22,367 nucleotides of DNA from Beijerinckiaceae bacterium (GTDB taxonomy: Bacteria; Pseudomonadota; Alphaproteobacteria; Rhizobiales; Beijerinckiaceae): positions 1 to 22,367 of the forward strand of contig CANGOK010000017.1 of NCBI GenBank assembly GCA_947455285.1, in the 5' to 3' direction. Of the stretch, positions 15,835 through 22,367 are shown in pieces; within the stretch, counting starts at the first letter, position 1; the number at the start of each line of letters is the position of its first letter. The position numbers were made by a program, and so were the translations under genes. The notes under the pieces are model-generated. The model was not told the DNA's origin. It did not search any database and saw only the letters and a program-made list of their open reading frames with translations.

Positions 15835-17424
15835 GTGAACCAGCGCAGCCATGTCATCATCGTCGGCGGAGGCCCTGTGGGCGTTGGACTGGCGATCGAT
15901 CTCGCCCAAAGGGGCGTATCCAGCGTCCTCATCGAACGCCGCCCGGGCATGCACAACATTCCGCGCGGACAGAACCTGACCCAGCGCACCCTTGAGCATT
16001 TCCATTTCTGGGGCTGCGAAAAAGAAGTGCGCGCCACGCGCCTGATGCCAACGACCGTCAATTCCAACGGCATCATCGCTTTTGGCTCGCTGACGAGCGA
16101 ACATTGGTTTGAGACCAAGGGCCGCGAGATCGTCGGGCAGTACTACTTCCAGAAAAACGACCGCATGCCACAGTACTGCTTTGAGACGGTGCTGCGCGAG
16201 CGCATGAGCCAGTTGCCGCTGGCGCAGGCCCGTTTCGGTTGGATCGCCCGCTCGCTCGAGCAGGATGAAAACGGCGTGCGCGTGACCGTGCAGAACGAAG
16301 CTGGCGACGGCGCCATCGAAGTTCTGGAAGCAGATTACATCGTGGGCTGCGACGGCGGCCATTCCTTGGTGCGCGAGGCCTCGGGGATCAAGCGCGATGG
16401 CACCGATTTCGATCAGGTCATGATGCTGACGGTGTTCCGCTCACCCGAACTCGACAAGATCCTAGACCGCTACCCCGTCTGCTCGACCTATCGCGCCGTC
16501 GATCCGAACCTGAACGGCTATTGGCAGTTCTTCGGCCGCGTCAATACGGACTCGACCTTCTTCTTCCACGCGCCCGTCCCCGCAGACACGACCCGCGACA
16601 ATTTCGATTTCGCCGGTCTCTTGCACCGCATCGTCGGCGAGCAATTCCCCTGCGACTTCTCCTACGTCGGCTTCTGGGATCTGCGCATCGCGGTCGCCGA
16701 GGAATATCGCAAGGGCCGCATCTTCATCGCGGGCGACGCCGCCCATTCCCACCCACCCTATGGCGGCTTTGGCGTGAACAACGGTCTTGAGGACGCCGCC
16801 AACCTCGCCTGGAAGCTTGCCGCGCGCATCCACGGCTGGGCGGATGAGGCGCTGCTCGACAGCTATGATCTCGAGCGCCGGCCCGTGTTCAAGGATGTCG
16901 GCGAAAATCTGATCGCCTCGCGCATCAAGTGGGAAGGCGAACTCGCCAACCGCCATGACCCCGCAAAGAACCCTGAGGGCTTCGCGCAAGCCTGGGACGA
17001 ATTCGTCACCGGCACAACGTCCTTCGTGTCGAATTTCGAGCCCAATTACGAAGGCTCGCCAATCGTCTACGGGCCGGCTGGCGGCGTGTGCAAGGCGCGA
17101 GGCCAATATATGTTCAAGGCGCGGGCGGGCCATCACCTTGCGCCGCGCAACCTTTCGAATGGACGGAATATTTTTGAGGAGTTGGGCAAGGGCTTCGTCC
17201 TTCTCGCCCTCGACGCTCCGGCCGAAGCGGTGGCGGCCTTCGAGCGCGCCGCACGCGAACTGAAGATCCCCTTCAAGGTCGTCAGCGACACCTATGGGCA
17301 GGGCCGGGAGGATTTCGAGGCCCGGCTGATCCTGATCCGTCCGGATCAATATGTCGCCTGGACCAGCGACGGGGCGGTCCCAGACGCAGCCGGCGTCCTG
17401 CGCAAGGCGGCCGGACGCAATTAA
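15835..17424 (+). CDS. FAD-dependent aromatic-type monooxygenase (PHBH/MhpA-like)
   Basis: A 529-residue class A flavoprotein hydroxylase. It has the FAD dinucleotide-binding motif GGGPVG (11-16) with Glu34 for the ribose, the DG motif (CDGGHSLVR, about 170-178) and the GD motif (GDAAHSHPPYGGFGVNNG, about 301-318). A C-terminal thioredoxin-like domain (about 425-525) is also found in phenol hydroxylase and 3-(3-hydroxyphenyl)propionate hydroxylase. The likely reaction is NAD(P)H-dependent hydroxylation of a phenolic or related ring; the substrate is unknown. The start is GTG at 15835; the upstream ATG at 15818 is out of frame and the ribosome site is weak. It is a single-gene unit with its own terminator. 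Confidence 0.87.
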   Translation: MNQRSHVIIVGGGPVGVGLAIDLAQRGVSSVLIERRPGMHNIPRGQNLTQRTLEHFHFWGCEKEVRATRLMPTTVNSNGIIAFGSLTSEHWFETKGREIVGQYYFQKNDRMPQYCFETVLRERMSQLPLAQARFGWIARSLEQDENGVRVTVQNEAGDGAIEVLEADYIVGCDGGHSLVREASGIKRDGTDFDQVMMLTVFRSPELDKILDRYPVCSTYRAVDPNLNGYWQFFGRVNTDSTFFFHAPVPADTTRDNFDFAGLLHRIVGEQFPCDFSYVGFWDLRIAVAEEYRKGRIFIAGDAAHSHPPYGGFGVNNGLEDAANLAWKLAARIHGWADEALLDSYDLERRPVFKDVGENLIASRIKWEGELANRHDPAKNPEGFAQAWDEFVTGTTSFVSNFEPNYEGSPIVYGPAGGVCKARGQYMFKARAGHHLAPRNLSNGRNIFEELGKGFVLLALDAPAEAVAAFERAARELKIPFKVVSDTYGQGREDFEARLILIRPDQYVAWTSDGAVPDAAGVLRKAAGRN

Positions 17425-17438
17425 GACGCAAGACCCAA

Positions 17439-17470
17439 GGGGACGCCGGAAACAGCGTCCCCTTCTTTTT
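17439..17470 (+). terminator. Rho-independent terminator after the monooxygenase gene
   Basis: An eight-base stem GGGGACGC / GCGTCCCC, extendable by A-T pairs, has an eight-base loop and is followed by TTCTTTTT. It begins 14 bases after the stop codon. Confidence 0.88.
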
Positions 17471-17562
17471 GAAGGAAATGAAAAATTATTTCGTAACCAC
17501 GCTTCAATTTTCGCAGTGCGGCGCCGTTTCTAAAGAAAGAAGGTTAATTGGAGGGCAGTCAG

Positions 17563-17817
17563 ATGCTCGACATCAGCTCAAGTCTCGCCGCACGCCATTT
17601 CGCCAGCCGCGCCTACCGCATCCAGCCCGCCGTTTCTTCAGCCAGAAGCGCCGTCAGGTCGAGCGAAGTGGTTTTCCTGTCGGCCGCCGGCAGGCGCCTC
17701 AGTCACGAACTGCAGGCCATCGACGCCGATGAGGAAAGAGACCCCCGTTCGCGCCAGGAAGCGCTGGAGCGGCTGCGGCGACTCGCAGCCAGCCTGAACG
17801 GCGACACTCAGGCCTGA
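17563..17817 (+). CDS. Small protein of unknown function
   Basis: An 84-residue polar protein with no signal peptide or membrane segment. I chose the ATG at 17563 because GGAGGG (17550-17555) sits at ideal distance; the TTG at 17548 would overlap that site. The N-terminal half is Ser/Ala/Arg rich. The C-terminal half (about 40-80) is a predicted charged helix pair (SHELQAIDADEERDP then RQEALERLRRLAASL). The layout of a VVFLS strand followed by a helix with regularly spaced Arg and Leu faintly recalls FlgM-type anti-sigma proteins, but I would not assign it. It stands alone between a terminator and the convergent NrsF gene. Confidence 0.6.
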   Translation: MLDISSSLAARHFASRAYRIQPAVSSARSAVRSSEVVFLSAAGRRLSHELQAIDADEERDPRSRQEALERLRRLAASLNGDTQA

Positions 17818-17854
17818 AGGCACGAAAAACCGCCATGAAACAAGGCCTCGCGAG

Positions 17855-17883
17855 GGTCCGCCTCTGACGCGAAGCGGACCTTT
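17855..17883. terminator. Hairpin between convergent genes
   Basis: GGTCCGC and GCGGACC (17855-17861, 17874-17880) pair across a twelve-base loop, followed on the plus strand by TTT. It lies between the small unknown gene and the convergent anti-sigma gene and may end transcription of one or both. The short T-run makes this weak. Confidence 0.35.
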
Positions 17884-17887
17884 GGAC

Positions 17888-18520
17888 TCACCAGCGAAGC
17901 ATGCGCCTTGCGATCAGGCTGCCAAGTCCGCTCACGCAAGCGATTCCAATCGAATACCAGAGGGCGACGAAGAACGGAGAATCATCGTCGCAATGCAACG
18001 CATAGGCGGTTGCGCCAAGCGCGCCCGATAACAAACCCGCCACCGCCCCGGCCAGAGCCGGTTTCGTCGTCGCTCCATGCCTCATGGTGACCAGCGTTAT
18101 CGCTAGCGGAGGAAGCGATAGGATCGGAATGTAGGAGAGGCAAAAAAGCGCGTTCGACCCGACCATCCGCGGCCACCACTCTGAGGCGGGCACAAGGATC
18201 ACCTCCGCAAGGCTGGCCTGACACATGACGACGAGAGGTATGGCCCCCAGCCAGAACGAAACGGAGCCCGCCTCGGGCCGACTGACCTGACGAGCCATCA
18301 CCAAAGAGACCAGAGCGAGGCTCAATCCAAGGGCGAGCTTCGCCAGAAAGCGCCAGGTCAAGATCACCTGGAGGAGATCAGGCCTCAGCTCGATGGTGAC
18401 GGTCATCAGGAGGAAGGCGGCCAGAAATCCAAGGCACAGAGTGATCGTCCAGCTGCGCCCCAGAAGTGGGGAGCGTTGAGCGTCCGCGCTCAAAACATTG
18501 ATCAGCTCGTTCGTGTTCAT
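17888..18520 (-). CDS. nrsF: NrsF-family (DUF1109) membrane anti-sigma factor
   Basis: A 210-residue inner-membrane protein with six predicted helices after a short cytoplasmic N-terminus (MNTNELINVLSADA) that would hold the sigma factor. The C-terminal half carries the family signature: Cys127, a proline-rich helix (YIPILSLPPLA), MRHGA (146-150), a Gly/Ala-rich helix, and Cys177 in YALHCDDDSPFF. As I recall them, Caulobacter NrsF and Bradyrhizobium OsrA have two key cysteines with the same 50-residue spacing, required for response to metals or oxidants. Its ATG overlaps the sigma-factor stop codon (ATGA), so translation is coupled. The likely job is to bind and silence the sigma factor until a thiol-reactive or metal stress. 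Confidence 0.9.
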   Translation of the reverse strand: MNTNELINVLSADAQRSPLLGRSWTITLCLGFLAAFLLMTVTIELRPDLLQVILTWRFLAKLALGLSLALVSLVMARQVSRPEAGSVSFWLGAIPLVVMCQASLAEVILVPASEWWPRMVGSNALFCLSYIPILSLPPLAITLVTMRHGATTKPALAGAVAGLLSGALGATAYALHCDDDSPFFVALWYSIGIACVSGLGSLIARRMLRW

Positions 18521-19083
18521 GAAAGACTGCTCCTGTAAGCCCGCGTCAGAGAGGCTATGGCGCGGTGCAGCGCGACACGAACCGCGCCCTCTGTCATCGA
18601 CAAGCGGTGTGCTGTCTGCCGGATGCTGGCGTTTTCAATGGATACGGATTTGACGATTTCGTATTGCCGGGTTGTCAGGGCGCTCATGTAACGATCAAGG
18701 AGGCCCATCGCGCTCTGCTCGATTTCGGCTGTCGGCGCCGGAAGGTCGTTCATCACGTCTTCAATGGGGATTTCGATCCGCCGTCCGCGGCGCCGAAACG
18801 TATCGATCACCTTGTAGCGCACGATGGCCTGAACCCACGGACCAAGCGGCTCGCCAGTCTGCCATGTGTGACGCTTCGCATGCACAGCCAACAAGACCTC
18901 CTGCAGGACATCTTCATGTTCCGCGGCCTGCAGACCTGCGCGTGAACAGGCCGAGCGCACGACCGGGCGGAGCGCTTGCGAAAAAAGAGCAAGAAATTGT
19001 CGGTACGCAGCCGCATCTCCGCCGAGGGCGGCGCGCAACAAATCCGCCAGCTGGAGCTCTCTGTCTCGCAAGGTTCCATTCAT
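18517..19083 (-). CDS. sigF: ECF sigma factor, SigF/EcfF-like (ECF16-type)
   Basis: A 188-residue two-domain sigma factor. Region 2 spans about 25-100, with EDVLQEVLLAVHAKRHTW and an RYKVIDTFRRRGRR promoter-contact helix. Region 4 spans about 130-185, with LTTRQYEIVKSVSIENASI and the helix-turn-helix TEGAVRVALHRAIASL. I chose the ATG at 19083; a longer frame to 19164 would include the promoter itself and has no ribosome site. The GTAACA-N16-CGAA element ends just before this ATG, so the gene appears self-controlled and possibly leaderless. It is followed, with a four-base overlap, by its membrane anti-sigma factor. Assignment to the SigF group rests on the DUF1109 partner and on the promoter motif. 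Confidence 0.9.
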   Translation of the reverse strand: MNGTLRDRELQLADLLRAALGGDAAAYRQFLALFSQALRPVVRSACSRAGLQAAEHEDVLQEVLLAVHAKRHTWQTGEPLGPWVQAIVRYKVIDTFRRRGRRIEIPIEDVMNDLPAPTAEIEQSAMGLLDRYMSALTTRQYEIVKSVSIENASIRQTAHRLSMTEGAVRVALHRAIASLTRAYRSSLS

Positions 19084-19086
19084 CTC

Positions 19087-19112
19087 TTCGATCCGCCCTT
19101 CGAAAATGTTAC
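19087..19112 (-). promoter_or_regulatory. ECF (SigF-type) promoter of the sigma factor gene
   Basis: On the minus strand GTAACA (19112-19107) and CGAA (19090-19087) are separated by exactly 16 bases. This matches the GTAACC-N16-CGAA consensus reported for Caulobacter SigF at all positions but one. The CGAA ends three bases before the ATG, so transcription would start at or just inside the start codon. This is autoregulation by inference. Confidence 0.75.
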
Positions 19113-19171
19113 AATAAAGCCTGAAAATATTTTTCGACGCATGATTTTTTCTAACACGAAACATCGGAAGC

Positions 19172-19197
19172 GTAACAAATATTAGTCTTCCTGCGAA
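19172..19197 (+). promoter_or_regulatory. ECF (SigF-type) promoter of the TPR/OpgC operon
   Basis: GTAACA (19172-19177) and CGAA (19194-19197) are separated by exactly 16 bases, the same -35 and -10 words and spacing as the divergent sigma-gene promoter. A start near 19203-19205 leaves about 20 bases of leader containing AGGAGAGG (19211-19218) before the ATG at 19224, an ideal geometry. Confidence 0.8.
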
Positions 19198-19223
19198 GTC
19201 CTTCCTGAACAGGAGAGGACGTT

Positions 19224-20558
19224 ATGTTCATTGATCGATTTGGCGTCAGCCTCGCGACGCGGGACGAGCGGGTCAGCGAGCTGTTCGCCCATGCGACCTT
19301 TCGGATCTTCGCGCACCAGCAGGGAGTGGACGCGCTGCTTCTGGATGCGGTCGAGGCGGACCCAGCTTGCGCCGGCGCCTGGGCGCTGCGGGGTCTGTGC
19401 CAGATCCTGCTGGCGCGCGCCGCGACCGTGAAATGCGCCCGGGATTGTCTAGCGTCGGCGGCTTCCGCAATTGATCTAGCGCCTTCGACCGAGGACGAAC
19501 GAGCCCTCGTTGCGGCGCTGCAAGTAGCCGTCCATGGCGGATTACGCCGCGCAGCAGGTATTCTTGAGGCCCGGATCAGTCTTTCGCCGCAGCTGCTGCT
19601 CTTCGCCAAACTGGCCCATGCGCTCCGGTTCATGAGCAGCGACGGCGATCAACTGACGACGGGAATCGAAACCGTCCTGCGCCACAACGCTCCCGATGCG
19701 GACGGCATGGGCTTCATGATCGGCTGCCTCGCCTTCGGCCACGAGGAACGGGGCGACTTCGCTCGCGCCGAGGCTCTCGGGCTCGAAGCCGTTCGGCGCC
19801 AGCAAGACGACGCCTGGGCCATGCATGCCGTCAGCCATGTCCATGAAATGACCGGTCGCCACCGCGACGGGCTGGATTTTATCGAACGCCAGCGCCCCAT
19901 CTGGCTCTCCTGTAACAATTTCGCCCTTCACATGGCCTGGCACGGAGCCCTTTTTCATATGGAGCGAGGCGACGTCGAGCGCGCGCTCCAAATATTCGAC
20001 GAAGAGGTCTGGCCGAAGGCGAGCGCGGATTTCAGGGACATCAGCAACGCCGTGTCGCTGCTTTACCGCCTCGAGTCGCGCGGCGTTCCCCTGGGCTCGC
20101 GCTGGCGCTCGGTCGCTGAAGCGGCCGCGGCCCATGTCGAAGACCGGACCTACACCTTCGCCTGCCTTCATAACCTGATCGCTCTCCTGTCGGCGGGCCG
20201 CACTTCGGAGGCGGCTATCCTCATGGCGGCGATGGATCGTCCTGCCGGGCCGGGCAACGATCAGGAGCAAGTGCTGCGCCGACTTGGGCGGCCGCTTGCG
20301 CGCCTGATGGCGAGCGCCAGTCAACGGCACAAGGCCAATAGCGATGTCTCATCGCTTCTCGACGCCCTGTCGACGCTCGGCGGCAGCGCCGCGCAACGCG
20401 ACCTCTTCTTGCAGATCCTCGCCGGCGAAGCCTCCGCAGCTGGGGACCGGAAGGGTCTGCAGGACGTGCTCGCATTTCGCGCGAGGCTCAAGAGCGAAGA
20501 TAGCTTCGCCCGACGCGCGCTCGAACAAATCCGTCGCGACTTTCCCATCACCGCCTGA
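19224..20558 (+). CDS. TTC38-like tetratricopeptide-repeat protein
   Basis: A 444-residue, mostly helical protein without signal peptide or membrane segments. It resembles the TTC38 family: DAWAMHAVSHVHEMTGRH (195-212) followed by NNFALHMAWHGALFHMERGD (231-250) and ERALQIFDEEV correspond to the conserved His-rich repeats of that family. The remainder is degenerate TPR-like helices. The histidines (H200, H204, H206 and H236, H240, H244 or nearby) are oddly clustered for a pure scaffold. Its function is unknown; TPRs usually bind proteins. It is the first gene of the sigma-controlled operon, with a strong ribosome site (AGGAGAGG). The next gene starts 12 bases after its stop. Confidence 0.8.
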   Translation: MFIDRFGVSLATRDERVSELFAHATFRIFAHQQGVDALLLDAVEADPACAGAWALRGLCQILLARAATVKCARDCLASAASAIDLAPSTEDERALVAALQVAVHGGLRRAAGILEARISLSPQLLLFAKLAHALRFMSSDGDQLTTGIETVLRHNAPDADGMGFMIGCLAFGHEERGDFARAEALGLEAVRRQQDDAWAMHAVSHVHEMTGRHRDGLDFIERQRPIWLSCNNFALHMAWHGALFHMERGDVERALQIFDEEVWPKASADFRDISNAVSLLYRLESRGVPLGSRWRSVAEAAAAHVEDRTYTFACLHNLIALLSAGRTSEAAILMAAMDRPAGPGNDQEQVLRRLGRPLARLMASASQRHKANSDVSSLLDALSTLGGSAAQRDLFLQILAGEASAAGDRKGLQDVLAFRARLKSEDSFARRALEQIRRDFPITA

Positions 20559-20570
20559 AGGAGAACCTCC

Positions 20571-21071
20571 ATGCAATCCATGTCTATTGAGCAGCCTTCA
20601 TCAATGAGCCTGTTTCCGCCGCTCACCGGCAGAACGGTCGCGACCTTGCTGATCGCCGGTCTTGCCGCAGACCTCACCTGGGAAATCTGGGCGCGCATGA
20701 TCACGCCGCTCTTCGTTGGCGGACCGCTGGAACCAGCCGCACTGGTGCAGAGCGTCTTCGGCCTCCAGAGCCGGCTCGTGGGTGAGATCATCCATCTCGT
20801 CGTCGGCTTTCTCTTTTATCCGATCGGCTATGTTTACATCGCGCGGCCATTGCAGCGGCTCATCCTGCCGAGTCTGCCATGGTATGTGACAGCGCTTGGC
20901 TTCGGCGCAGGTCTTTTTGTCTTCGCGCTTTATATCATGGCGCATCTTATCGCAGGCTTCCCGCCCTTCCTCGGCTGGGTTCCGCTCGCATGGTGCTCGC
21001 TCTTCGGTCACCTGCTGTTTGGACTGATCGTCGGCGCCATCGTCCGTCATCGGGAATGCATGAATGGCTGA
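20571..21071 (+). CDS. Four-helix membrane protein of unknown function
   Basis: A 166-residue inner-membrane protein with four predicted helices, near residues 21-44, 69-92, 102-126 and 130-157. It has acidic/aromatic residues inside helix 1 (LAADLTWEIWARM) and a conserved-looking GEIIHLVVGFLFYPIGY segment in helix 2. I do not recognise a named family. GAAGGAG precedes the ATG; MQSMSIEQ may instead start at Met4. It overlaps the next gene by eight bases and lies between the TTC38-like gene and the OpgC gene, so it probably works in the membrane with them. Confidence 0.8.
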   Translation: MQSMSIEQPSSMSLFPPLTGRTVATLLIAGLAADLTWEIWARMITPLFVGGPLEPAALVQSVFGLQSRLVGEIIHLVVGFLFYPIGYVYIARPLQRLILPSLPWYVTALGFGAGLFVFALYIMAHLIAGFPPFLGWVPLAWCSLFGHLLFGLIVGAIVRHRECMNG

Positions 21072-22367
21072 CATGCAGGAGCCTCGCGACAAGGAGGTCT
21101 CGCGTCGACAGGCGCGAGACCCGAGGCTTGATGTTTTCCGTGGGCTGGGGATGTTCATCATCCTCATCGCCCACATACCCAACAACAACCTCGCAAGCTG
21201 GATCCCTGCTCGTTTCGGCTTTTCCGACGCAACTGAAATTTTCGTCTTCTGCTCGGGCGCCGCCTCGGCGCTGGCCTTTGGTCCCGCCTTCGACAAATCT
21301 GGCTGGTGGTGGGGCACGCGCCGCATCGCGCGACGGATCTGGGAGGTTTATCGCGCCCATGTCGGCGTCTTTATTACGGTCCTCGCAGCGATGGGCCTCG
21401 CCGAGGCGCTGATCCCCGGCGCCGACTATCTGCGCGATCGACTGAACCTCGGTCCCTTCCTCGATGCGCCCGGCCTCATGCTCGCGCAATTCCTGCGTTT
21501 CGCCTATGTGCCGAATTATTTCGACATCCTGCCAATGTATCTCGTCATCCTCGCCCTAGTGCCGGTGATGATGGCTCTGGGTCAGAGGTCTACATGGCTA
21601 GCTGGCGCCCTCAGCCTGACGCTCTGGCTTTGCGCCACGACGCATGTGATCGAATTAAACGCCGAGCCGTGGTCAGACCGCCCATGGTTTTTCAATCCCT
21701 TCGCATGGCAGCTTGTTTTCTTTACGGGCTTCGCCTTCACGCGCGGCTGGATTCCCGCTCCCCCGAGGCGTCGAGGGCTTTTCTTTGCAAGCATCGCCTT
21801 CCTGGCCCTAAGCGCCCCGGTGTCATGCCATTATGGTTTTAGTTGCTACGCAGGCTGGGACCATGTTCCCGTGCTTGGCGACATTCATGATTGGCTCAAC
21901 CCCGTCATCGACAAGCCGCACTTTGGCGTCCTGCGCTATATCCACTTTCTGGCTTTGGCCTATGTGGCTTTCATCCTCGGGGGTGAACGAGGTTCGGCCT
22001 TGCACGGTTCAGGATGGGAAAGGGTCGCTCAGGTCGGGCGCCAGACGCTTGCGGTCTTTCTTTCCGGCATCGTCGTCGCACAGCTTCTTGGCGTCGCGCT
22101 CGACCTCATTCATTTCCCCGGCGTCGAGATCGTCATCAACTTGCTGGGCTGCGTGATACTATATGCAGTGGCGCGGTTCATGATCTATTGGAAGGCTTCG
22201 CCGCCGAAGTATGGCCAACCAAACAAACGGCAGGTGATGCTGTTCGCCGGCGCGCTCGTCGCAAGCCTTGGAGCGACGACGAATGCGCAATCCAGCGAAA
22301 TTCGCCGCCTGATGATTCCAAGCGCTTCGCTCGGCCGCGACCTCGCAACATCTGTTTATGTTCCCGA
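21064..22367 (+). CDS. OpgC acyltransferase-like membrane protein, probable C-terminal esterase fusion (3' end missing)
   Basis: The frame is open from ATG 21064 to the window end (434 codons and two bases). Residues 19-43 carry the OpgC signature (RDPRLDVFRGLGMFIILIAH, then IPNN), followed by FGFSDATEIFVFCSGAASAL (55-74) and about ten transmembrane helices up to about 370. OpgC in alphaproteobacteria adds succinyl groups to periplasmic glucans. A normal OpgC ends soon after; here the chain goes on through a charged linker (PKYGQPNKRQ) and a hydrophobic, signal-like stretch (391-408, ending TNA). It then reads IPSASLGRDLATSVYVP (418-434), which looks like the start of an antigen-85/esterase D type alpha/beta-hydrolase. 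The start overlaps the upstream gene by eight bases; Met4 is an alternative start. Confidence 0.85.
   Translation, partial: MADMQEPRDKEVSRRQARDPRLDVFRGLGMFIILIAHIPNNNLASWIPARFGFSDATEIFVFCSGAASALAFGPAFDKSGWWWGTRRIARRIWEVYRAHVGVFITVLAAMGLAEALIPGADYLRDRLNLGPFLDAPGLMLAQFLRFAYVPNYFDILPMYLVILALVPVMMALGQRSTWLAGALSLTLWLCATTHVIELNAEPWSDRPWFFNPFAWQLVFFTGFAFTRGWIPAPPRRRGLFFASIAFLALSAPVSCHYGFSCYAGWDHVPVLGDIHDWLNPVIDKPHFGVLRYIHFLALAYVAFILGGERGSALHGSGWERVAQVGRQTLAVFLSGIVVAQLLGVALDLIHFPGVEIVINLLGCVILYAVARFMIYWKASPPKYGQPNKRQVMLFAGALVASLGATTNAQSSEIRRLMIPSASLGRDLATSVYVP

Noticed and set aside
17493..17518. GTAACC upstream of the small unknown gene, a possible third ECF promoter
   Set aside because: At the required 16-base spacing the next bases are AGTG, not CGAA. 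The nearest CG-containing word is at 13 bases, so the match is to the -35 only.
19084..19164. Longer N-terminus for the sigma factor (27 extra residues)
   Set aside because: The extension crosses the GTAACA-N16-CGAA promoter and A/T-rich DNA, has no ribosome site, and begins before any region typical of ECF sigma factors.

Overview
The window is high-GC DNA, densely packed with genes, most likely from an alphaproteobacterium of the Rhizobiales/Hyphomicrobiales type. The clues are a def-fmt-truA cluster with rmuC beside it, an Omp25/Omp31-like outer-membrane beta-barrel, an ECF sigma/NrsF (DUF1109) pair, a Bug/TctC-type solute-binding protein end, an ExoD-like protein and an OpgC-type membrane protein. 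No tRNA, rRNA, CRISPR array or insertion sequence was seen. This taxonomic placement is an inference from gene content only.

Left part (1-8720): accessory metabolism and transport. The window opens on the C-terminal end of a TctC/Bug binding protein. A NikR-like nickel regulator follows on the minus strand and lacks two of the four expected nickel ligands. Next comes a ThDP-dependent decarboxylase/synthase-like enzyme (minus) with its own terminator. Divergent from it is a plus-strand run: an atypical cupin, a crotonase closely resembling hydroxycinnamoyl-CoA hydratase/lyase, a periplasmic binding protein, a fused two-module ABC permease with no ATPase gene beside it, and a DHA2-type MFS transporter. 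Together they suggest uptake and breakdown of an organic acid, possibly aromatic or phenylpropanoid-like, but the substrate is not shown by the sequence.

Middle part (8721-17817): a small secreted-protein gene with a nonsense codon in its signal peptide; exoD-like and glutathionyl-hydroquinone reductase genes in tandem; rmuC; fmt and def (minus) with truA divergent; a strikingly A/T-rich 215-base intergenic region before an Omp25/31-like porin gene with a clear terminator; an FAD-dependent aromatic-type monooxygenase with a clear terminator; and a small unknown protein.

Right part (17888-22367): the most interesting region. A minus-strand ECF sigma factor gene overlaps by four bases its six-helix membrane anti-sigma factor (NrsF/DUF1109), which carries the expected pair of cysteines 50 residues apart. 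Divergent from it is a plus-strand operon: a TTC38-like TPR protein, a four-helix membrane protein, and an OpgC protein that appears to run on into a secreted esterase-like domain cut by the window edge. Both divergent genes carry a perfect GTAACA-N16-CGAA element, matching the promoter described for Caulobacter SigF. I infer that one ECF sigma factor drives both itself and this envelope-modification operon. The set of targets is unlike the methionine-sulfoxide-reductase and DoxX/DUF692 genes usually linked to this sigma group.
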